Shown here: one piece after another, positions 56,574 through 64,000 of the stretch | Layout of the letters: every line of letters starts with the position of its first letter | Position numbering within the stretch: the stretch's first letter is position 1 | Assembly (NCBI RefSeq): GCF_019175385.1 | Contig: NC_083344.1 | Location: 28,646,231 to 28,710,230 of the forward strand | From: Lycium barbarum | Taxonomy: Eukaryota > Streptophyta > Magnoliopsida > Solanales > Solanaceae | Length of the DNA stretch: 64,000 nt | Direction of reading: 5' to 3' | The notes under the pieces: model-generated | Databases searched by the model: none | Told to the model about the DNA's origin: nothing | What the model saw: only the letters and a program-made list of their open reading frames with translations | Translations under genes and position numbers: made by a program

Positions 56574-58253
56574 TGTTACGTCCCGTATTTTTATACATTG
56601 GGACAACCCGGATTAACTATGATAATTTAAGGCCTAGACTATTCCGGGATTTGAAGTCGAGATGTTTGACCATTTTATTTTATTCGGAGACATAAGTTGT
56701 ATATAAAATTGTGGGCATTGAACATTTAGGAAAAATTGGGACCACAATTCATAAAATTGGAATTAAAAATCTTGCCCAAAAATGGCCTTGTAGCCGTGTG
56801 GTCCACAAAAAGGTCCCACACATTGTGTGGCCAATTTTAATTGGTCCAACACATTGTGTGGGCCAAAGGTAATAGAGATATTTTGGTGGCTTAAAAGATG
56901 ACCCTTAAGTCATCTTTTCTCATTTCCACTTCAACACTAGAGAGAGAGAAAAATCAAGACCTTGGAGAGCAATACTCCCTCCAACCTCACGGCTTGGACC
57001 ATGGAAATTCAAGTCCAAGTTTTGCCTCTCCAAAATTAATTCTTGGGTACAAACCCACTATATTGAGGTCCCTATGTAGCTTGGAAGCATTGTTGGAGTG
57101 ATCAAGTCCTTCATTCAAGAGGTTGCAAACCCTAACCCCTTTGTGGAGTTGAAGAAGAAAGGTGAGAATTCCTCTTGTTTTATGTGTTATAAATGTTGTA
57201 TGCATATTATAGTATGTTATTATGGATGAAAATCGTGAAATGTAGTATGTTGGAAGTTGGGTCGTGTATGGTGTGTGAAGTTGTGTAAATGGGTGTTGTG
57301 ACTATGGTTCGTTTTGATACACTCCGGAGTTATGCTGTGTTTATGGTTCACCGAGCTACTCGCAAAAGAGGGTCGGGTTCCACTTATATTTGGTGTTATG
57401 TTGTGTATGGCGTTATGCGGTGATGTGATATGTGACGGGGATACGGAGATTTGAAAATTTCTGGTGTTATGCTGTGTTATGGCGCCATCGACGGGCGGGC
57501 GACCATATTCTTCTGTACCCTATGCATGACTTACATGTTTGAAACTAAACATTTTGATATGATTGGATTTGCACTTATGTTCGGCACTTCTGTTTCTTTT
57601 ATGTCTCAGGTATGCTTTCTGTATATTCTGCTTTGCATACTCAGTACATATCTCGCATTGACCCCCCTTTCTTCGGGGGGGGGGGGGGCTGCGTTTCATG
57701 CCCGCAGGTACAGATACGCAGTTTGGTGATCCACCAGTTTAGGACATCCTCCTTTGCTGTTCGGAGTGCTCTTCTCACTTCAGAGCATATGTTTTGGTAT
57801 ACAGTTTCGTTCGTTGTGTATGTATTTGTTCAGGGGTACGGCGGGGCCCTGTCTCGCCATATGATTCGGTTGGTCTGTTTAGAGGTCTGTAGACGTATTT
57901 GTGGGTGTGTGTGCCTACTTCTGTTCCGATGTGTTTGTATGATTCTATTCGTTATGGCAGCCTTGTCGGCGTGCATTTGTATTTGTGTTTTGGGCCGTTG
58001 TGCCATTTGACAGCCTTGTCGGCTTTTGACATATTTGACAGCCTTGTCGGCTTTTTGGACATATTTGATAGCCTTGCCGGCTTTTCGATATATGTATATG
58101 CTTATGTTTGTGTCAGATACAGTTGGATACAGTTTGAGACGGCATATAGCAGTTATAGCCATATATGCTATTTGTATGTGATTCGATATGGATAGGTACG
58201 TTTGGGTGCCCAACTAGGGCGCCAGTCACGGCCCACGGGGCTGGGTCGTGAAA
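56574..58253 (+). mobile_element. Element E 5' LTR
   Basis: It begins TGTTACGTCCCG and ends ..gggtcgtgaaa, where the usual GACA is mutated. It matches the 3' LTR from 63082 until about 57304, then diverges because this copy skips sequence that the 3' LTR retains. Landmarks: two cacattgtgtgg palindromes around ccaattttaattgg (56815-56866), a donor AAG|GTGAGA (GT at 57162), the stem-loops (57642-57688, with a long G run), ggcggggccctgtctcgcc near 57840, and four 'cagccttg(t/c)cggc' repeats (57958-58084). The first 1.8 kb of E sits inside D's LTR. Confidence 0.88.
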
Positions 58254-58257
58254 AAAG

Positions 58258-58269
58258 TGGTATCAGAGC
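58258..58269 (+). promoter_or_regulatory. Element E primer-binding site (tRNA-iMet)
   Basis: A perfect tggtatcagagc four bases after the LTR end. The leader acceptor taatttcag ends at 58452. Confidence 0.92.
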
Positions 58270-58452
58270 GGTTTGTCTTTGGGATGTCTACAGACCGTGT
58301 CTCGTAGGGTCTTGTTTATCGGTGTGTTGTGCACCACACCTATAAAAAGGAGGCTACAGGACATTTAGGGTGTTTTCTTTCTTTGAATCTTAGATCGTGC
58401 GATAGAGCCAGCTGTAGGAAATGGATTCCTTTTTGCTAACCTTTAATTTCAG

Positions 58453-58513
58453 CTGGAGGACGGTGTCGACGTAAGAAAGTGACTGATGATATGGAAAGCT
58501 GCATAGTACTCAG
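58453..58513 (+). other. Putative 61-nt mini-exon in element E
   Basis: It follows ctttaatttcag and precedes a strong GTAAGA donor (GT at 58514). It starts CTGGAGGACG and ends GTACTCAG. It corresponds base for base in length to 5829-5889 in element F on the other strand. No reading frame is obviously maintained through it (TAA and TGA occur), so it is more likely a non-coding leader exon than a coding one. Confidence 0.5.
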
Positions 58514-59161
58514 GTAAGAAATGGTATGTAAATTGTATTTCGGGGAAGCTATTTGAAGTATGATGGAAATATAAAGTTGAAGATTAAAAAGAAGAGTAAA
58601 CAGGAAAATGTCACCAGTGCCGTTTGAGTTAGGCATGTGAGGTAAATCTCGAAATTTCATACTTTTTATTGAAATTGTTAGCCCTGTGTGGCTATGATAC
58701 GATGTGATATGATGATATATATACGTATATGTGTTGGCCCTGTGAGGCATGGTTGGTATTTCCTGTGTACAGGTTTTGGGATAGTAAGAAATACAGAGGA
58801 ACCTCTGCCCAAATTTTTCCAAAAATATAAAAAGGAGATCGAGATATGAGTTCTTAGTATGTCTTGAAAATTGATACCGATAGGGTAATCTATTATGTTG
58901 GATTAAATTTAAGAGGTACCCTCCATGCCATTCGTAAGAAGCATTATCCTTGATTGGGAAATTTTATTTCGAGAAGGCATATAAGAGTAGCAAATTCGTA
59001 ATTTATTTAAACGGACCAGAATATGTTCCAACCACATGTTGCTTCAGAAAAGCTTATGTGAAAGGCAAAAATGTCCAACGATTAAGTTCGGTTCATTTGA
59101 AGAGTACTAAATGTATAACAGACAGTTGGGGATTAAATGGTTCGCTTATGACTCAAAAGAA

Positions 59162-59162
<1 letters not shown>

Positions 59163-59239
<77 letters not shown>
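59163..59239. repeat. (TA)n microsatellite, about 39 units
   Basis: An uninterrupted TA run in the internal domain of E. Shorter TA runs lie at 4799-4835 (F), 35235-35253 (LTR B), 45728-45761 (LTR C) and 48653-48701 (LTR D). Confidence 0.95.
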
Positions 59240-59243
<4 letters not shown>

Positions 59244-59609
59244 ACAAATATGGAGGTAATTATGTGAATTAAGTACTAAAGGATTTCGCGATGTTCGTCG
59301 GATTCTAGTGTTGTTTTGCTGGTGGTTGGAGAATGCTGTACAGTATTATTTTATCAGTCTTCGTCGACTAATTAGAGATGGAATTTGTGGAATAAGAACT
59401 TAAAGTTGTGGGCTGTTTAAAATTATATATGTATATGCATGAGCAGAAAAATATTGAGGATTTATAGGGGGCGACACGGTGACTATATAGTCCGAAAAGT
59501 AAAAGAATTCTCTCTAGATCGGGGTGGGACCCGCTACGAGAACGTTTTGAAAATATGTAAGACCCCGATTTGCCTTAAATTATGGGATAAAGGTTGTGCG
59601 GGGAAATTG

Positions 59610-59712
59610 ATACAATTATACCGACCTTAACGCGTCTAAAAACATTAAGGTTGTAAGGTTAAGCGTGCCATGGCCAGAGTAATTCTGGGATGGGTGACCC
59701 CCTGGGAGATGT
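59610..59712 (+). ncRNA. 5S rRNA-like segment (pseudogene) inside element E
   Basis: The part 'ggttaagcgtgcc' (59659-59671) followed by 'ctgggatgggtgacc' (59686-59700) and 'cctgggaga' resembles the 3' half of plant 5S rRNA, which contains aagttaagcgtgcttggg.. and ..aggatgggtgacctcctgggaag. These cover the box A and box C regions of the internal RNA polymerase III promoter, with several changes. The 5' half is weak ('caattataccgacctt'). 'gtaagaccccgat' at 59559 may be the start of the same unit. It may be a 5S-derived retroposon or a piece of a Cassandra-like element; it is not a functional 5S gene. Confidence 0.6.
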
Positions 59713-60837
59713 ACAAAGATTTTCGCAAATATGGATATAAGAGACAAATAGGAAATTTGGAGTAACCTAAAAGGAAATTAAGGTACGTGGAATGATTAGA
59801 AACTTTATAAAGGTCGCGTGGACTGAGACAGATTAGATTAGTGAAAAGGGAGAAAGAGCAACGCAACTCTAGAATTAGAATGAGTTTGAACAGATGATTG
59901 AGGACGCTTTGTAAAAGAAATGCTAGTGATATATATATGTATGTATAGGACCCCCATTTATGATTTTGGCGATCGATTGGCGAACCCTAATAGCCAGCGT
60001 TGCAATATATGGGAGACATTAACTGAACAGAATTTATGAGACAAAGCGAAGATATGGTATAGATGTCATGAAATAAACTGATATTTATTTTGCTACTGGT
60101 TGAGATATTTTATCCATAGGTTCTCAAAATTCATAGAGAAAGACAGAATGACTAAACTCAAATTATTACGAATAGGTCTTTCTAATGATGAATAAGTATG
60201 GGCTCATTCGCTCTTAGAAAATGGGATCAACTCCCCCACTGCCTATTGGTACTTATCGGGTATAGAATATGCAAGATTCTAATACGACGATATTTTGGAA
60301 GGAAAAGAGAGTAATTGAGTGTAAGATAAGGAGATCAAATGCCAGGAAATTGAAAAGTAAGAAACCTATTTAAGCAGAGCCCCAAAAAGGGTCGACAGGC
60401 AAAATTCGAAATTATTTGCAAAAAACGAACTTAAGTGTAATAGTGCAGGGCAAAGGAAAACCTATGGCATGGAATGATGAATCATGCGAATATTAAGTAA
60501 TTCGACTATCGAGAAAAACAGAACGACAGATAAGGAACGGGTGTGAAGGAAGGATATAATCATTAAAGGATAAATTGCTACATTAATTACATTATGTGAG
60601 TGCCAGCTATCAGATAAGATTTTGTACTGTATGATTGAGAGTTTCATCACTTCGTGATTTTGTTAAGATCTCGTACGAAGATAATCAAGTTATAAATTAT
60701 AAAGGAAAAACATGGATACGGTATAAGCACAACCCCAAAAGAGGGGGAGCGGATGAAAGTGAAGTAAAGTAAGTAGAAATAGAAACAACTAACACACAAA
60801 AGATTAAGGCGATAAAAAAAAAATTTGGCTTAGGTCT

Positions 60838-62945
60838 TCGACGTAGACCGAGATACACAGTTTTCGGGGATTAGCCAGGTATTACAGAAAAAATTGTGAA
60901 GGACTTTGCTTCTTCTACGGCACTATCAACGAAGCTAACTCAGAAGGCCGTGTAATTTCAGTGAACCGGTACTTGTGAATGCAGTTTCCAGGTACGGGAG
61001 AAAAAATTAATTTCAGCTCTAGTTCTGGCTCTTCCCGCGAGGCCAGCCGGGTATGTTACTTATTATGATGCTTTTGGTATTGGGATAGGTTATGAATTAG
61101 TGCCGCATAGTCAAGTTGTAACCTATGCTCCCCAACAGCTCAGACCGCACGAAAGGAATCATCCCACTCATGATCAAAAATTTGCTGCGGTGACTCGTGC
61201 TTCAAATATATGGCGGCATTATTTATAAAGGGCCCACGTTGATATTTATACGGGCCATGGGAGCCCCGGTACACTTTAGGCAGAAAGGAGCTAATTTTGC
61301 GGCAGAGAGGGTGACTTGAATTATGGAAAGATTATAATATCGATATCCTGTATCATCCTGAGAAAGCCAATGTGGTAACCAACACACTCAGCCGCAAGTC
61401 CATAGGCCGTTTGACTGATGTACAGTCTGATCAGGAAGGATTGGTTCGTGAAATTCGTCAATTAGCTAACTTTGGAGTCCGTTTGGTTGATTCTGGAAAT
61501 ATTAGGGATGCTGTCTGAGAAGTTGCGGACTAATCGATTATGGAAGAGGTAAAACAGCGCCAATTTGATAGCCCTATGTTGGTACAGTACAGAGATACAA
61601 CCCTTGAAAAGGAAAAGACCCAGTTCGAGGTTTCACCTGATGGGTATCGTTATATAGAGGCAGGTTATGTGCGCCGGGCGTTGCAGGGCTGCGATGGCCA
61701 ATTATGGGCGAAGCACAAAATGTTCGACATTCTGTTCATTCTGAATCCACCAAAAATGTATCATGATCTTAAATATTTATGCTGATGGGATGGTATGAAA
61801 AAGGGACACTGCAAAGTTCGTTGGCCAATACCCAAATTGTCAGTAAGTCAAGATCGAGTATCAAAGGCCCGGCAGATTGCTACAGGAACTAGAAATTTCA
61901 GTTTGGAAACGAGAAACGATTCGCATGAACTTCATTATAGGCTTACCGCGCACTCAACGCGGATACGATTCTATTCGGAGTATTGTTGATAGATTAGCGA
62001 AATCAGCCCATTTCCTTCCAGCCAGGACTACTTTTTCGGCTGAGGGTTATGACAGAGTGTATATTAATGAGATAATAAGACTGCACGGGATCCCTATATC
62101 TATTATAATCGACTGAGGTGCTCAGTTTACGGCTAACTTATGAAGATCGTCCCAGGAAGGACTGGAGACTCAGATGAGTCGTAGCACAATATTTCATCCT
62201 CAATCCGACGGACAGGCCGAGGGTGCTATTCAGACACCGGAAGATATGCTATGGGCCTGTGTTATTGATTTCAGAGGTTGTTGGGGCGATCATTGTCGCT
62301 AATTGGATTTGATATTAATTAAAATCGTTATCACTCCAGTATTCAGATGACGCCATATGAGGCTTTGTATGGCAGGAAATGCAGATCTCCGATTGGTTGG
62401 TTTGACGTGGGTGAGATTCAGTTAATTGGTCCAGATGTGATCCAGTAAGCAGTCGATAAAGTGAAACTGATTCGAGAATGACTATTAGCGGCCCCGAGTC
62501 GACAGAAACCTTATGCTGATAAACGGCTTCGACCGTTAGAGTTCCAGATTGGCGATTGGGTGTTTCTGAAAGTGTCACCTATGAAAGGCGTTATGAGATT
62601 GGGCCTTATCTGATTATTCGTAAAATAGGCAAAGTGGCCTATGAATTGGATCTGCAAGCTGATTTGGGAGCGGTTCACCCGTTATTCCATGTTTCTATGC
62701 TTCGTAAATGTATGGGTGACCCTTCCAGAATCTTTCCTTCAGATGATATACAGGTCACAAAGGAGCTATCTTATGAAGGGCAACCTATAGCCATATTGGA
62801 TCGTCAGGTAAGAAAGTTGCAGAATAAAGATGCGGCTTCTGTTAAAGTACTGTGGCGGAATAATAACCGCGAGGAATTAACCTGGGAGGCTGAGGAGCAG
62901 ATGATGAAAAAAATATCCTCACCTATTTTCGGCACCTTCAGGTAG
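60838..62945 (+). pseudogene. pol: Element E pol remnant (end of RT to chromodomain)
   Basis: It starts abruptly at the last part of RT (GLAGYYRKx.., near 60870). It continues through RNase H (YYDAFGIGIGYELVPHSQVV, 61060 on), the linker (61540-61785, VKQRQFDSPMLVQYRDTTLEKEK), integrase zinc region and core (MNFIIGLPRTQRGYDSI.., VDRLAKSAHFLPARTTF; second Asp followed by a stop at ISIIID* near 62115), and the chromodomain-like end VLWRNNNREELTWEAEEQM (62556-62945). There are many stops and shifts. Gag, PR and the RT active site are missing altogether, so E could not have supplied its own proteins. Confidence 0.88.
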
Positions 62946-63046
62946 TCCAAATTCCTTGTATGGCTGTGTTGATTTATGAATGATTTGTATGTGATGGCTA
63001 TAAAAGAAACTCCCCCGAATTTGAGTAAGATCCGTAGCATTAATCC

Positions 63047-63081
63047 AACATTCGAGGACTAATGTTCTTAAGGGGGGAGGA
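63047..63081 (+). promoter_or_regulatory. Element E hairpin (one mismatch) and polypurine tract
   Basis: AACATTCG-AGGA-CTAATGTT at 63047-63066; one stem base is changed, so only this copy is imperfect. The purine run taaggggggagga reaches the 3' LTR start at 63082. Confidence 0.85.
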
Positions 63082-64000
63082 TGTTACGTCCTGTATTTTT
63101 ATACATTGGGACAACCCGGATTAACTATGATAATTTAAGGCCTAGACTATTCCGGGATTTGAAGTCGGGATTTTTGACCATTTGATTTTATTCGGAGACA
63201 TAAGTTGTATATAAAATTGTGGGCATTGAACACTTAGGAAAAATTGGGACCACAATTCATAAAATTGGATTTAAAAATCTTGCCCAAAAATGGCCTTGTA
63301 GCCGTGTGGTCCACAAAAAGGTCCCACACATTGTGTGGCCAATTTTAATTGGTCCAACACATTGTGTGGGCCAAAGGTAATAGAGATATTTTGGTGGCTT
63401 AAAAGATGACCCTTAAGTAATCTTTTCTCATTTCCACTTCAACACTAGAGATAGAGAGAAATCAAGACCTTGGAGAGCAATACTCCCTCCAACCTCACGG
63501 CTTGGACCATGGAAATTCAAGTCCAAGTTTTGCCTCTCCAAAATTAATTCTTGGGTACAAACCCACTATATTGAGGTCCCTAAGTAGCTTGGAAGCATTG
63601 TTGGAGTGATCAAGTCCTTCATTCAAGAGGTTGCAAACCCTAACCCCTTTGTGGAGTTGAAGAAGAAAGGTGAGAATTCCTCTTGTTTTATGTGTTATAA
63701 ATGTTGTATGCATATTATAGTATGTTATTATGGATGAAAATCGTGAAATGTAGTATGTTGGAAGTTGGGTCGTGTATGGTGTGTGAAGTTGTGTAAATGG
63801 GTGTTGTGACTAAGTGATGAATTAATTCCATTTAGTATGTTGATTGTTGCAAGGCGAAGAAATGAATGAGAATTATCGATATATGTATGTATGTGTGTAT
63901 TGTAGCCGTGTATAGCCCCAAATGTTTGGCAAAGAATGAATTAAAATCGCTTAGCGTCGTAATGGTTATTGTGATGACTTTTATGTTGGAATTGAGAGTT
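63082..64000 (+). mobile_element. Element E 3' LTR (runs off the window)
   Basis: TGTTACGTCCTG.. matches 56574-57304 with about a dozen differences by eye over some 730 bp. It includes the cacattgtgtgg palindromes (63327-63378) and the AAG|GTGAGA donor (GT near 63670). From about 63812 it contains sequence (agtgatgaattaattcc..) deleted from the 5' LTR. The ORF 63495-63713 on the minus strand repeats the one at 56987-57205 because both lie in the LTR; it is not a gene. Confidence 0.9.

Larger units (their letters stand above)
58514..60837 (+). mobile_element. Element E internal domain, non-coding, with 5S-like insert and long TA repeat
   Basis: It occupies the place of gag, protease and most of RT, none of which is present. 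It shares with D and F the donor GAG|GTAAA (58640-58645) and the module 58736-58815. With D it also shares the blocks near 58918, 59025 and 60615. (TA)n of about 39 units is at 59163-59239. A 5S-rRNA-like segment lies at about 59610-59712. The ORF at 58950-59267 (FYFEKAYKSSKFVIYLNGPEYVPTT..) has a decayed counterpart in D near 51040, but no domain is recognised. A polypurine-like gagggggagcgg lies near 60740. Confidence 0.6.

Noticed and set aside
56987..57205. Minus-strand ORF repeated at 63495-63713, as a duplicated gene
   Set aside because: The two copies are identical because they lie in the two LTRs of E; the repetition reflects LTR identity, not gene conservation.
57958..58084. CRISPR-like array from repeated cagccttgtcggc
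   Set aside because: Repeats are 13 bp, spacers are irregular and similar to each other, and the genome is eukaryotic; this is an LTR-internal repeat.
57612..58195. Overlapping ORFs of 98-132 codons on both strands in LTR E
   Set aside because: They overlap each other on opposite strands and cover the G run, palindrome and cagccttgtcggc repeats of the LTR; low-complexity and not conserved as protein.
59655..59712. Functional 5S rRNA gene
   Set aside because: Only the second half is recognisable and it has several changes; the first half is poor and there is no tandem 5S array.
1..64000. Intact host protein-coding gene
   Set aside because: No ORF set with host-like domains and consistent splicing was found; the only gene-like exons (25936-27000) are decayed and inside a CACTA element.

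Overview
The window is plant nuclear DNA made almost entirely of nested LTR retrotransposons; I found no intact host gene. The elements are Ty3/gypsy chromoviruses of the Tekay/Del type. They have long LTRs (1.7-3.9 kb) running from TGTTAYA to GTGACA, an initiator-Met-tRNA primer site (tggtatcagagc), a CCHC Gag, pol in the order PR-RT-RNaseH-IN and a C-terminal chromodomain-like end. A tRNA-derived SINE ending in a Solanaceae-style tail, together with the LTR style, suggests an asterid, most likely Solanaceae; the species is not determinable.

Letters used throughout. J: plus-strand LTR end (1-1090). F: minus-strand element (2263-9366 plus 14643-15308), inserted in the 5' LTR of A. H: solo LTR inside F's LTR (9367-14637, target duplication CCAAG), with a second copy at the same site in F's other LTR (1091-2262). 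G: solo LTR inside H (11239-13640, target duplication ATTTC). A: plus-strand element (15309-24320), its 3' LTR cut by a CACTA transposon end at 24321. The CACTA region (24321-about 27740) holds gene-like exon remnants, a SINE and a truncated SINE. K: LTR 3' part (about 27740-29492). 29493-33300: decayed retroelement with a protease-like ORF and a long acidic ORF of unknown function. L: LTR scrap (33300-33793). B: plus-strand element (33794-about 39855). C: minus-strand element (39664-46980), tail-to-tail with B. D: plus-strand element inserted in C's 5' LTR (46981-56573). E: plus-strand element inserted in D's 3' LTR (56574 to window end).

A, B and C keep recognisable gag-pol, all broken by stops, frameshifts, deletions or lost catalytic residues; C has the best preserved PR-RT stretch (457 codons). 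D, E and F lack gag and most or all of pol. They share instead a purine-rich, largely non-coding internal domain with conserved splice-like signals, including a 61-nt mini-exon in E and F. E's LTRs are nearly identical although its pol is dead, so these look like non-autonomous elements moved in trans.

The best candidates for undescribed biology are structural and RNA-level: a pair of adjacent stem-loops in about ten LTR copies with compensatory stem changes; a hairpin next to the polypurine tract in all six elements; a conserved 5' leader intron; the D/E/F internal domain; an LTR that seems to have transposed with a solo LTR inside it; and a 5S-rRNA-like segment in E. All identities and structures were judged by eye; no alignment, folding or database search was run.
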